Source: Proteromonas lacertae (Eukaryota > Sar > Bigyra > Opalinata > Proteromonadidae). From it: a stretch of 64,000 nucleotides of DNA. The notes beneath the pieces are model-generated. The model made no database searches and had not been told where the DNA came from. It saw only the letters and a program-made list of their open reading frames with translations. Positions 52,688 to 63,747 of this stretch are shown in pieces; within the stretch, counting starts at the first letter, position 1, and each line of letters starts with the position of its first letter. The translations under genes and the position numbers were made by a program. The stretch is from the NCBI GenBank assembly GCA_002245135.1, contig NGBS01001165.1, forward strand, positions 124,001 through 188,000, written 5' to 3'.

Positions 52688-53977
52688 TTAAAAATTATCA
52701 TTACAACAACCCTCATCAATGAAAGTATTATATGGATTAATATTGTCATTTATATCAGTACCTGAATTTTGAATTATATGCAGAGGAGGAAAATTTCCAT
52801 TATTTTCATCATCACTACCATCCTCATTACTATATAACATATTGTAAATTTCATTAATAGTTCTATTAATATCATCATCTTGAATGGGATGAGGTATTTG
52901 TGAATCATTCATATTCATATCAATCATATTGTTTATGAAATTATTCATATTATCATTAGTTTTGTTTGGAAATTGTGATGTTTGAGGAGGAGGTGGTGGT
53001 TGATTAACATTATTATTATTATTATCACTTATAGTATTATCCTCATCTTCTTCATCACCATTTTCACTCGTTATATTACTATTTATAATAAGTTGAGATG
53101 AAGTATCATTACTTTCTTCCTGAATAGGAAGTGAAGGTGGTGGAAGTGGTTCACTAACATTTATTTTTTCCATATCCAAATTAGAAGGAGATAATAAACT
53201 CTGAATAGATTGAGGAGGAGGAGGATTTTTCTCTTCTGTATTTTTATCATTATCTTCATAAGTTTGAATAGCAACAGTTGGATTGGGAATAAATTGAGAT
53301 GTAGTATCATCATCACTATTAACTTTAATATTTTTCTTTGTTTTTGATTTATTTCGTTTTACATGTGAATTATTTAGATTTACTTCATTCTCTTCTTCAT
53401 TATTATCACAAATAGGAGATGGTGGTTCTGATGATTCTACTGGAATAATTGTTACACCATTTTTAGGAGATATTTTTGCATATTTATTGGGGGATTTTGG
53501 AACACAATTTTCTTGAGGATGTAAATTGATTCTTGTTTCTTGTTTTTGTTCTTGTGAATCGGATGGCATTGGTATAGGATCATTATATGTATCTCTTGAA
53601 GTACTTCTATTCTCAAAGTCTTCTTCTAACAGATTAATAATATTGTTTTTATCATTAATAGTAAGATGAAAATCATTAGAATTAATATATTCTTCATTAT
53701 CATCACTTTCATGTTTTCTTTTATTAGTTTGATAAAATACAATAGTTGTCAAATTCTTTTCTAGTATCTCAGCTAAAGTGATATTGGGATTTATATTACT
53801 GAATATCATATCATTACCCATAACATCAATATAATCCAGTGTTTTATTATCATGACTTTCTCTTATATTTTCATATATCTGTTCTAAAGTAAGACTAATA
53901 TCATAAATATATGAAATAGCATTAAAGTCACGATTTACATCTACGACAACTATTTGAACAACTCTTCTACTACTCAT
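52688..53977 (-). CDS. Acidic protein with possible ubiquitin-like N-terminus
   Basis: Intact frame of 429 residues from ATG 53977. The first about 85 residues (VVQIVVVDVNRDFN, YIYDISLTLEQIYENI, LDYIDVMGNDMIFS, ITLAEILEKNLTTIVFYQ) alternate beta strands and one helix, like a beta-grasp (ubiquitin-like) fold; this is inference. The rest is Asn/Asp/Glu/Pro-rich, with a basic patch (VKRNKSKTKKN) that could be a nuclear signal. Shares blocks with the neighbouring gene at 51081. Function unknown. Confidence 0.6.
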   Translation of the reverse strand: MSSRRVVQIVVVDVNRDFNAISYIYDISLTLEQIYENIRESHDNKTLDYIDVMGNDMIFSNINPNITLAEILEKNLTTIVFYQTNKRKHESDDNEEYINSNDFHLTINDKNNIINLLEEDFENRSTSRDTYNDPIPMPSDSQEQKQETRINLHPQENCVPKSPNKYAKISPKNGVTIIPVESSEPPSPICDNNEEENEVNLNNSHVKRNKSKTKKNIKVNSDDDTTSQFIPNPTVAIQTYEDNDKNTEEKNPPPPQSIQSLLSPSNLDMEKINVSEPLPPPSLPIQEESNDTSSQLIINSNITSENGDEEDEDNTISDNNNNNVNQPPPPPQTSQFPNKTNDNMNNFINNMIDMNMNDSQIPHPIQDDDINRTINEIYNMLYSNEDGSDDENNGNFPPLHIIQNSGTDINDNINPYNTFIDEGCCNDNF

Positions 53978-54086
53978 TTTTCAAAAAACAGAAAGAAAAA
54001 AAAGAACAAGCCAAATCAAGCAGTTTCAAAATAGAAATAAATTTAAGAAAAATTACGTGTATTTACTAATATATTTACAATTAAAT

Positions 54087-54248
54087 TCATGAATCCAGTA
54101 CTTTCCATTCTAATGAGCATAATATATGAAAACTATAAAAAATAGAATATAATATATAATTATACGCCAAATTAAGTGTAAAAGGAGGTTTCATAAAGAT
54201 TGTATATTCTTCTCTCATATTTACAGAAAGTTTTGTTTTATCTTCCAT
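54087..54248 (-). CDS. Possible small protein
   Basis: ATG 54248 opens MEDKTKLSVNMREEY. A 33-nt GTAT...ATAG intron (about 54165-54133) preserves an open frame to TGA at 54087 (about 42 residues). No family recognised; coding status rests only on the ATG and a good intron. Confidence 0.25.
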   Translation of the reverse strand: MEDKTKLSVNMREEYTIFMKPPFTLNLAYNYILYSIFYSFHILCSLEWKVLDS

Positions 54249-54290
54249 CTATTAAATATTAAATAATACAGAAACATTAATACACTTTGT

Positions 54291-55175
54291 TTATTGATGA
54301 TCAACAAATGGTTCATTTGTATCTAAATCACATATTTCAAAATAGGGAGAGAGAAAATACTAGAATAATAATAATAATATTACATTTTATACTTGAATTC
54401 TTCCTTTATATTCATTATCTTGGAATTTATCTTTGAGATATTTTTGTGATATTAAAATTATTTCATATTGATTGCCGATTGATTCATTTAAATCAAAACT
54501 AAAACTGTTTTTACAGTTTTTTAAATCTGTCTATATATAATAATAATTATTATTATTATACTTTAAAGTGTTTTATTTCTGTGTCTAATTTACTTTGAAC
54601 CATACTGCCTTCATAACACTTATTAAATCGTTTTTCTAGTTTGTTTGGATTTGTACTAAATCGATAAACATCTTTGGATGACTTTTTACGACATGATAAG
54701 TGATGAGTGTTCTGTTTGGTGTACATCTGTGGGATATCTAGGTCAATTTGATACCTTCTTGTATCCTTGTTATAGAATAGTTTAGCATGATATTGATGAA
54801 CTGGATAGTCCTATTTATAGATAATGAAATAAATTAATACTGTTCTATCTAGAATATCCCCATCACTGTCATTATTATTTATTATCTGTGGTATTTCCTC
54901 ATCTCTTTCATCCCTAAGTAATGTAAAATTATTATGTATACATCTCCTTGTTGTTCATGTTGTCCATTACTCTCATTGAGGTTCTTATGTGATTTTTAAA
55001 TTCATTATCAAATTGACTCTTGTATAAGCTTTTCTTTTCTTCACTTAGTGTGAAAAAATTGGGAATGCTGGTTTTTAATAACTACACAATAACCTATAGA
55101 CGATACTTTCTTGTAATATTTATCTTGCGCAGCAAAAAATCGTTGCTTAGTAGCTTCATCTAATCCTATATCCAT
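54291..55175 (-). CDS. Unrecognised multi-exon protein
   Basis: No exon is longer than about 240 bases, so the gene is easy to miss. ATG 55175 (MDIGLDEATKQRFFAAQDKY). Five or six exons joined by GT-AG introns of 25-34 nt (about 55105-55081, 54945-54918, 54841-54813, 54561-54531 and 54392-54360) stay in frame to TAA at 54291, giving about 260 residues. Recognisable stretches include SIPNFFTLSEEKKSLYKSQ, DYPVHQYHAKLFYNKDTRR, QNTHHLSCRKKSSKDVYRF and YEIILISQKYLKDKF. No known domain seen. Coding is supported by consistent splice sites and normal composition. Confidence 0.6.
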
Positions 55176-55211
55176 TTTAATGAGCGTAGAGTTAGTTGAC
55201 AATTCAGTGTT

Positions 55212-55397
55212 TCAGCTTGTGTTTTTCAACATTGTTTTTTGTTTACTTGGATTATTATTGTCAGAATGTTTTTTTATTTTATTTTCAACACATAAAAAAC
55301 AATAAACTGTTATGTTTTTCAAACCTATTAATCTGACAACCCCGTCTTTTCTCCATTTTAATAGTTTGTTTACTTTAATAATGTCTTCTCTATTCAT
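55212..55397 (-). CDS. Possible small cysteine/histidine protein
   Basis: 61-residue frame from ATG 55397, basic, with CFLCVENKIKKHSDNN, which could bind zinc. Lies 36 bases upstream of the 55175 gene on the same strand. No family recognised. Confidence 0.3.
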   Translation of the reverse strand: MNREDIIKVNKLLKWRKDGVVRLIGLKNITVYCFLCVENKIKKHSDNNNPSKQKTMLKNTS

Positions 55398-55488
55398 TTT
55401 TGCTGCTCAAAACATCACAAAAGCAATAAATGATCTGAAATTCGATATTAATCATTATTTGGCTTGATTGAGTTTGATAATTAAAAAT

Positions 55489-56856
55489 ATGGAATCTGTG
55501 GCACAGATGGTTTTGCGAGAAATGCATGAACTATGTTTCAAATTCATGTTTCAAAATTGCGGGAAAAGACGAAATAAAGTATTGATGTTATGTTATTATC
55601 GAATTAGTCTTCTAATCCTCCATCACCTACATTATTGTTAGTGTTGCAATATGTACTTAAATTAGTATAATATGTAATACTTATTGTCTAGTTTGAACCA
55701 CGTGTAGCGATAATCATGTTTTGTTGTATTTTCTGGAGTCAAAACTATATACTATCATTTCGATATCTGTATGAAGTTACAATAATGTATACTATTCTTG
55801 CAGATTATTGTAATAATAGAATTTATTATTTTAATTATCTTAAAGATTCATTATTGCTGCCTAAAGTATATCAATTTTACAACCATTGTACTACTTATGA
55901 CAAAGACCATTCAAATGATTATGGAGGGTTAAGTGTAAGATTTGGAATATGTTTAGAATATTTATCAGCTTCACTCTTTACTCAACAATTTAGTTTTTAT
56001 CATTTTTTTATTCCATTCATCTGTTTTTGGATATTAATTTCATTCAATCAATATGGTTTTTTTGAGTTGAGTATAACCACATCATTCGTATTATTATTTT
56101 CATTTATTCATATATTTGTATAATTATTATTTTATATTTTTAACTTAGTTGTATTATATAAATATAACATACTTTATAAACTATCCAATTATATCAGCAG
56201 TAATAGTTCCAATAATATTATTATTCAGCTACAAAATCCCACCTAAAGTAACACATCATACATTTAGTGTATAATTTAATAATTTATTAATTTGATTTGT
56301 TAGGATGCAATTTTAATCATCTCTTATTGGTCAGGTTCAATTATTGGATGGATGTATGATGGATATCCAGTGAATCAACGATTTATTGTTGGTAATAAGA
56401 AACAAATGATTGCTTTGTTGATTATTGGAGTGTTGTTCTATCATTTCATTTATAAAATATTGACGTTTATTGAATATATAATCAGATTTCCAGGATTATC
56501 AATATTTACACCATCTAAATCACTTCATATATCAATATTAACATTAGTATATATATATATATTCATATTTTTAATTTTATTAATAGTTACATAAAGAGTC
56601 ATTATTATTAGAGCCAGATTCACCATTAAGAAAAGAATATGAAATAGAAAAGAATGATAAAAAGATTGATAATAATGCTATTCTATTAAGAACAAAGATA
56701 AAGTACTTGAAAGGATTACATCAGATTCCAACATTTGAAGAAAGAATTCCTGCTATTATTATTGTGTATTGGATATTAGGTTTTGTTACAACTGGATTTT
56801 TGAATAGATTCTTACAGAAGATTGTAGATAAACAATTTCTTAGACATTATATATAA
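55489..56856 (+). CDS. Multi-pass membrane protein, unassigned
   Basis: ATG 55489 (MESVAQMVLREMHELCF). Introns near 55578-55606, 55669-55693, 56088-56148, 56268-56304 and 56552-56592 join hydrophobic exons: IIMFCCIFWSQNYILSF, FYHFFIPFICFWILI, ISAVIVPIILLFSY, ILIISYWSGSIIGWMYDGYP, MIALLIIGVLFYHFIYKIL and IPAIIIVYWILGFVTTG. Six to eight membrane segments with a charged loop (SLLLEPDSPLRKEY) before the last. About 400 residues. Splice choices for the first two introns are provisional. No family recognised. Confidence 0.6.
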
Positions 56857-56942
56857 TTTTATAAAATGTTATTGTTTTTATTATTATTGTATTTTGTTAA
56901 TAAAAAAGAAAAGAAAAAAATTCACAAACAATAAATAATTAT

Positions 56943-57985
56943 TTATTCATTATCTTCATTACCATTATCTAAATGTAAATCTGGATGTTTCTTCGAAAAA
57001 TATACTCCTTTCTTATGAAAATGATTTAATAACTTCTGAAAATCACTAACAGTTAATTCTGCTGCTCTCTTTTTATCCATATTCATCTCACTTAATACTT
57101 CATCAATTACTTTATCAATTTCATTTGGATTAAACAATTTATCAGGAGATGCACAAGATGTTAAAAAACTGTGGTTATGAAAAAGATTTTTCAATAATTT
57201 GTGTTTTCTGTTAAAACAAATAGTTAAGAACTTTTCATATTCTGGTATAAATATATCACATTTTTCAGTATGTTGAATTAATTTCACAAATCGACTATCT
57301 ACTTTTGGCTGTGGTCTAAAGTTTTGTCGTGTTACTTTGATAATTGATCGAACTGTTACAAATGTTTGAGCCATAACTGAGATTCTTCCGTAAAATTTTG
57401 AATTTGGTGAAGAAAAGAGTCTTTGTGCAAATTCTTCTTGTAATAGAATTGTTGCATATTTCCAGTTAAATTGAGCTTTTAATAATTGCATTATTAATGG
57501 AGATGATATTTGATATGGAATATTTGCTATAAATACATCGAATTTGGGTAAATCAATTGATAATATATCTTTATTGACAATTGTTATTTTGTCTGACATT
57601 TTTAGATTATCCATTCTTACTTGTAATTCTTTAATCATGTTTGGATCTACTTCCACACAAGTCTAATTTTTATCATAATGTTAATTATACAATATGATTA
57701 AACTTTTCTGCTAGTTTTGCTGTTAAATTACCTGTTCCTGAGCCAACTTCTAAAACTTGATCATCGGGAGAAGCATAAATAGTTAAGAAAAAAATATATA
57801 AAGTGAATAATACAACAAAAAGATATTTCACATTTCTTTAAAACTGTATCAATAATTCCTGGATTTATTAGAATATGTTGTCCTAATGCCTTAGTCAATT
57901 TATCAGCTCTCATATGCCTTACATAGATATTTATATTTCCATTTCTATATATATTTAAAGAATTATTGACTATTTTTCTAAACAT
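56943..57985 (-). CDS. DIM1/KsgA 18S rRNA adenine dimethyltransferase
   Basis: ATG 57985 in a basic leader (MFRKIVNNSLNIYRNG). The methyltransferase begins KALGQHILINPGIID. A first intron (57775-57826, not GT-AG) precedes SPDDQVLEVGSGTGNLTAKL (SAM motif I). A 35-40 nt GT-AG intron precedes CVEVDPNMIKEL. Motif IV is FIANIPYQISSP, followed by LLQEEFAQRL, RQNFRPQPKVDS and the C-terminal domain with CFNRKHKLLKNLF. DIM1 dimethylates two adjacent adenosines near the 3' end of 18S rRNA and is needed for pre-rRNA processing. It lies 35 bases from the divergent DDX47 gene, another ribosome biogenesis factor. Confidence 0.93.
57775..57826 (-). other. Non-GT-AG (AT-type) intron in DIM1
   Basis: On the minus strand the intron starts ATATCTTTTTG directly after codon Glu of LKKCE. 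A TTTCTTAAC block resembling the U12 branch site lies about 7 nt before the end at TTTAT, after which GCTTCTCCCGAT resumes the methyltransferase in frame. No AG is available as a 3' site in this interval. The first ten bases equal those of the 24762 intron. Confidence 0.55.
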
Positions 57986-58020
57986 AATTCAAACCTCATC
58001 ATCAAGCTTATTTTTTCATC
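57986..58020. promoter_or_regulatory. 35-bp bidirectional promoter gap
   Basis: DIM1 (minus) and DDX47/RRP3 (plus) start codons are only 35 bases apart, so both transcripts must initiate within this gap or inside the opposite leader. Both products act in small-subunit rRNA maturation, so shared control is plausible. Confidence 0.5.
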
Positions 58021-59402
58021 ATGTCTGAAAAAACATTTGAACAGCTTGGTTTATGTGAATCGCTTTGTAAATCAGTAAAAGCATTAGGCTGGGATACACC
58101 TTCTGCTATTCAAAGAGAGGCTTTACCAGTAGCCTTTGAAAAGAAGGATTTGATAGGTTTAGCTGAGACAGGTAGTGGTAAAACTGGTGCATTTGTCCTT
58201 CCAATATTACAATCTCTGTTAGATGATCATCAACGATTATATGCTTTAATCTTGACACCTACAAGAGAATTGGCTTTTCAAATTGCTGAACAAATACAAG
58301 CATTAGGCTCTTCAATCGGTGTAGTAACAACAGTTATTGTAGGAGGTGTAGATATGATGACACAAGCCATTTCTTTAGCTAAAAAGCCACATATAATAAT
58401 AGCTACACCAGGAAGAATAGTTGATCATTTAAAAAACACAAAAGGATTTAATTTAAGACAAATAAAGTATCTAGTGTTAGATGAAGCTGATAGAATGTTA
58501 AGCTTAGATTTTGAAGAAGAAATCAACCATATATTATCCGTCATACCATCAGAGCGACATACTTATCTATTCAGCGCAACAATGACACAAAAAGTGGAGA
58601 AATTACAAAGAGCGTCATTACAAAATCCTGTAAAAATTGAAGTTTCTACCAAATATCAAACCGTTGATTCATTAATACAACATGTATTCACTAATTATTA
58701 ATTATTATTATTTTTATCATATAGTATATATTCATCCCTGCCAAATATAAGGATTGTTATCTAGCATATATATTGAATGAACATGCAGGTGAAACTTCAC
58801 TCATTTTTGTCTCAACTTGTAGTGCAGTTCAAAGAATTACTTTAATGTTACGTAATTTAGGATTTCATGCAGTTTGTTTACATGGACAAATGAATCAAGT
58901 ATTATATTATATTATATATATATTAAATTGTAATTATAGACTAAACGTTTATCTTCCTTCAATAAATTCAAGAATGGTAGTTCCAATATCCTCGTCGCTA
59001 CTGATGTAGCATCTCGTGGTTTAGATATTCCCAGCGTTGATTGTGTATTTAACTATGACATACCTTCAAATGGTAAAGATTATATTCATCGAGTAGGAAG
59101 AACAGCAAGAGCAGGAAGAACAGGAAAAGCAATAAACTTTGTAACACAGTATGATGTAGAAACATATCAAAGAATAGAACATTTAATAGGCAAGAAATTA
59201 GATAAATATGTATGTGAAGAAGAAATGGTGTTAGTTCTGTTGGATAGAGTTACTGAAGCTCAAAGAATTGCTCAAATACAGTTGAAAGAAGTATATTATT
59301 TTGTATTTATATATATGCATTTTATAGAGTAATGATAAGAAGAAGAAAAGAGGTTTTGATGAAAAGGTGAATGAACAAAAACCGAAAAAGAGAAAGCTTT
59401 AA
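58021..59402 (+). CDS. DEAD-box RNA helicase DDX47/RRP3
   Basis: ATG 58021. Q motif (FEQLGL...[13 protein letters not shown]), motif I AETGSGKT, Ia PTRELA, II DEAD, III SAT; after a 44-nt intron (about 58682) [17 protein letters not shown], after a 41-nt intron [13 protein letters not shown], then motif [13 protein letters not shown] and [13 protein letters not shown]. The last intron precedes a basic tail (KKKKRGF...KKRKL). '[11 protein letters not shown]' and the tail identify the RRP3/DDX47 subfamily, which acts in early 18S rRNA processing in the nucleolus. Confidence 0.95.
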
Positions 59403-59777
59403 TTTGTCATTTGATTTTTATATATTTGTTTTGTAATAATATTATGTTTTTTTCGCTGTTATATCAAAAGAGCAAATAATAACAGATTCTGACAAAAGCA
59501 CTCATAGGATTCCGTTTATTTTATTCTCAATACATTTATATTGAAGTATAGATTATTTTATATTCTTGCACAGAAAAGGGTTTTTAAATCTCAACTTTTG
59601 TTCTCCCATGATTTTATCATCTAAATCATCTTAAAATACAAAAAAGGTGAATAAAATTTCGAAGAAATAAAATATTGATGGTGTTCAACAAAGGTTAGAC
59701 AATAAAAAATAAAAATAAAATAGTCGTTTTATTCTAATCTTTTTGTTTTATTTTATGAATTTTTTCTTTTAGTTTAT
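59403..59777. other. Intergenic
   Basis: About 375 bases between DDX47 and PDK1, AT-rich with A and T runs. No coding frame or RNA gene recognised. Confidence 0.45.
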
Positions 59778-61757
59778 ATGATAACTAACAAACCATTATC
59801 TACAGGCTCAGACCTATCCCCAAGTGACTGTATATTTTAAATTTATGGATTATTAGCTTCATCAGATAACAACCTCAAATTTGAAGGTGAAAATAATAGT
59901 ACAAACTCAAATAGACACCACAATCACGTAACAAGAGCAGATTTTGTTTTTGGAGAGACTATAGGCAAAGGATCATATGCTTGTGTATGAATTTAAATTT
60001 TAATATTATATCCTAGATTAAAATATGTTATAGTAAATCAAATGATCAAGAATATGCTGTTAAAATCATGGATAAACAATTTTTGAGAAAAGTATATTAG
60101 CATACAATTCTAATGTTATAGGAACATGCAACGAAGTATGCTATGGTAGAAAGAGAGGTTTTAAGTAAAATAAATTACCCATTGATCCTATCTCTTTACT
60201 ATTCATTCCAAGACGATAGATATCTATATATGGTAATAGAATTATGTCGCAGAGGTTCATTAAAAGACGTAATAGAAGAACACTTTCAAAATACACATAA
60301 ACCACTCTCTTCACAAATTATACAATTTTACACTATGGAAATGATTTTAGCTCTTCAAAAACTACATAATACATACGATGTAGTTCACAGAGACTTTAAA
60401 CCAGAAAATGTGTTAATATCTTCTTCAGGTCATATCCGTATATCCGATTTTGGTACTGCTTTAGTGAATCAAAAAGCCAAAAGTTATAGAAAAATTAATT
60501 ATTCGTTTTGTGGTACTGCTCAGTATGTATCTCCAGAATTACTGAAAGACGAGCCTATAGGACCAGCTTGTGACTTATGGGCTTTAGGATGTATAATATA
60601 TCAATTATATTACGGAAAATCACCATTTTATGCAGAAAATGAATATTTAATATTTGATAGAATTTTACAATATGATGATAATAATAAATTCAATATTTTT
60701 CCATCTAACAATTTACCTCCACAACCATTACAAGATCTGATATTATCGCTGTTAAAAGTAGATCCTTTTAAACGACTAGGATCTAGCGAAGAAGAAGAAA
60801 AAGAAGAAGGAGAAGGAGAAGATTCAACCAATAGTTTTTCAGCATTATTATCTCATCCATTTTTCACAGAATATAATCAATCAACAATAATCAATACAGA
60901 ACCACCATTATTACCATTAGAAACAATAACAACAACAATCTCTAAAGATTCAATAGACAATATTGATGAAGATTATTCATTAGAAGATAATGCAGTTCCT
61001 GTACAATTACACTTATTAGATTTAACCTCATCTTCATCATCTTCAACATCTTCACATTCATCTAATCAAGTAGATGATTCACCTTCTGGAAAATCTCCAC
61101 TCATATTTTCATCATCTACTGATAATTCACCTTTATTAAAACCATCAAATTCTATTAAAACAACAAAATCAAGTTTTAATATTCGTAATAACAACCACAA
61201 AAACAATAAAATATCACATTCTCATAGTTTATCAGTTTCTTCAATGCCTTTAATGAATTCTATTCCAATTACATCATCTTCAACAGCTCCAACTTCCACC
61301 TCCAATTCAATTAAAACACAACAACAACAACAACAACAACATGTAAAGAAGTCAATAAGAAGACGAACACCTCAAACCACAGGCTCAGGATGATGATTAT
61401 GATGAAGATGAGAATAACAATGAAGAAAATAAACAATGGAAAGGTTTTCTAAATACAGATGAAATGATTGTACTGAATTCAGCTATTTGGAAGAAGAAAA
61501 CATTCAGAACAGTTAAGAGACAATTGATATTAACAGATTATCCACGAATTATAGTGATTGATCCACATAAGATGATGATTACCAAAATTATCACTTTTGA
61601 AGTTCCTTTAGTTGTTACAATGAAGAGTTTAAGAGCATTTGATTTAAAGACAAGGACGAGATTGTATCATTACACAGATTGTGCTGGACATCCAGAAAAA
61701 TGGAAAAATGCAATAGATGCTATGAATGTTCAAGTATTTAACAATAAAACTGTATAA
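59778..61757 (+). CDS. PDK1 (PDPK1) AGC kinase
   Basis: ATG 59778; three small introns before the main exon. Kinase: DFVFGETIGKGSYACIK (Gly loop), EYAVKIMDK (catalytic Lys), HRDFKPENVL, DFGTAL, then CGTAQYVSPELL and PACDLWALGCIIYQLYYGKSPF. The GTAQYVSPELL activation segment and an atypical C-lobe are diagnostic for PDK1. A long Ser/Thr/Gln/Asn linker follows. The PH domain (WKGFLNTDEMIVLNSA, KRQLILTDYPRIIVID, HPEKWKNAIDAM) is reached either by a 40-nt GT-AG intron (61343-61382, in frame) or by a frameshift near 61390. PDK1 phosphorylates the activation loops of AKT, S6K and related kinases downstream of PI3K. Confidence 0.94.
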
Positions 61758-61930
61758 TGTAACAATATTTTAATAGCATTTATTGTATTTTTTGTTTTTA
61801 AAGAAGTATTTTTTTATGCGATTTTAGAATTTATATATTTATTTCATAAATGAAACATTTTGATATAAAAATTTAAAACCAAGATTTTCATATAAAATTC
61901 CACTATACCATATTTACTGATTTATTTTAA

Positions 61931-63187
61931 TTAACAACGAGTAATTTGTGACAAATCACTTACACCAGCTGTATTTTGTACTCTACCAGCAGCACCTAAA
62001 CCATGACCATCAGCACCAAATCTTGCCTTGTGAGCACCAGTATATTGTGAACTATCAGTTAATTTGTCGAAAATGCTTCCCTTTGTCTTAGCATTTGTAC
62101 CACTAGACATTGGACCAGCACTCTTTAAGATTTTAGCTTTAACTAATTCAAATCCTTCATCTGGTGATTTATCTGGGTGTAACTTCTCAGCAGCCATATA
62201 AATAGCTTTTTCGAATTGTTCATAGGTAATTTTACGTTGTCCTTGTAATTTCACCTTTGAGAAGATCAAATCAACACCAGTTGCACTTAAAGCGCTGTTA
62301 ATCAATTTACAATCTCTGAATAATTTAGCGAATTTAGCATTATCCATCTCTGGAGCAGCACCTCTAGCACCAAATGCACAGAAATTATTGAATGCATCTT
62401 TCAATGAGTTAGCGCTTTCACCTACTGGCTTAGCTTTAGTAGCACTTGTTCTGGATGTTCTCTTTGGAGCTGGAGCAGCGGATGGACTTACAACTGTAGC
62501 ATCAGCACCTGCAGCAACAGCTTGTGCTCCTGTAGCTGGTTCATAAGCAGTAGCAGCAGCAGCAGCACCTCCTTGTGGTGGTGGAGCAATACCTGGAGCA
62601 GATTGGCAAACAGCAACTGATGAAGATGCAGCTGTGGCTGTTGGAATACCTTGAGCTTTTGGACCTAAGTTATTACGGGTAATTTGTGATAAATCAGAAA
62701 TACCACCTGTATTATCAACACGACCAGCAGCACCCATACCATGACCACTTTCATCGAATCTTGATTTGTGAGCACCGGTATATAATGATGTATCTGTTAA
62801 TTTATCTAAAATGCCACCTTGATCAGCTTTCACTGAGTTGGTTACTGGACCATGACCAGCACAAATAGCATTGATCAATTGGTTTTGAGCTTGTTCTGGA
62901 TCAACTCCTGGATATTTCTTTGCAGCCATTTGTGGAATAGACTTGTTTAAGAATTCATTAAAACCGATTTTTCTCATTCCTGGAGCTTTTGATTTAGTAA
63001 AGATAAGATCAATATCAGTTTTTGTCAATTTCTTATCTAATATCTTTGTATCTCTTGCAAGCTATGGATTATAATCTAGATGTTGATATACCTTTGCGAA
63101 TTTTGCATTATCTAATTGATTATCACCACCGCCTCCTGCACCAAAACTAGCGAAGCCAATGAAGATTTGTTGAAGCTGTTGTTCCAT
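61931..63187 (-). CDS. Double p25-alpha (TPPP) domain protein
   Basis: ATG 63187; one 30-nt intron (about 63094-63065). Two p25-alpha units of about 150 residues each: MEQQLQQIFIGFASFG...LDKLTDTSLYTGAHKSRFDE and SLKDAFNNFCAFGARG...FDKLTDSSQYTGAHKARFGA, each ending 'G.GAAGRV.NT.G.SDLSQITR'. An Ala/Pro-rich linker joins them. 'LTD.S.YTG.HK.RF...G.G.G..GR' is the TPPP signature. These proteins bundle microtubules, and the family tracks with possession of cilia. The codons are richer in G and C than in neighbouring genes, suggesting high expression. About 395 residues. Confidence 0.93.
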
Positions 63188-63747
63188 TTTTTAGATACGA
63201 TTAATTAGCCAATCAAATAATTTCTAGAAAGTAACGACTTTTAACCGAAAGATGTCAAATACGATTGTAATGATTGTAAAGCACATGTCACGATTGTTTA
63301 TCGATTGTTAATTCTATGCATCAGTTATACATTATAAACAAATCATTCGATGAAAATGTTAAGAATAAATGATGTAATGTGATTACTTTCTTGTTATACA
63401 AGGACATTTGATTTTGTTATGTATAGTTTTTCTGATTAATCTGAATGAAGTTATTGTTTTATATTATTTTTGATGTAGGAAGTATTTAATCCTATTGCAG
63501 CATTTCAAATTGATTTTGCATTTCGAGAAGAATGAGTTAATAGAAATAATTGTGATAAAAGTATCTAGATAATAACATTTCTGTTTTTAGATCCATAAAA
63601 AAAAGCATTCAATCTTATATTTAGAGAAATAAATAACATAGATTATCAATTAATGATTACTAGGAGAGTTTTCTGGATATACTCTACTACGATTCATAAA
63701 TAATATGCTTCTACTAATACTCTTCTTTGATAAATCTGTATTGATAA
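63188..63747. other. Intergenic
   Basis: About 560 bases, AT-rich. No coding frame or RNA gene recognised. Contains the promoter of the p25-alpha gene. Confidence 0.45.

Noticed and set aside
61343-61394. PDK1 broken by a frameshift before the PH domain
   Set aside because: A 40-nt GT-AG intron restores the frame exactly, so a break is not required, though its base composition is atypical for introns here.
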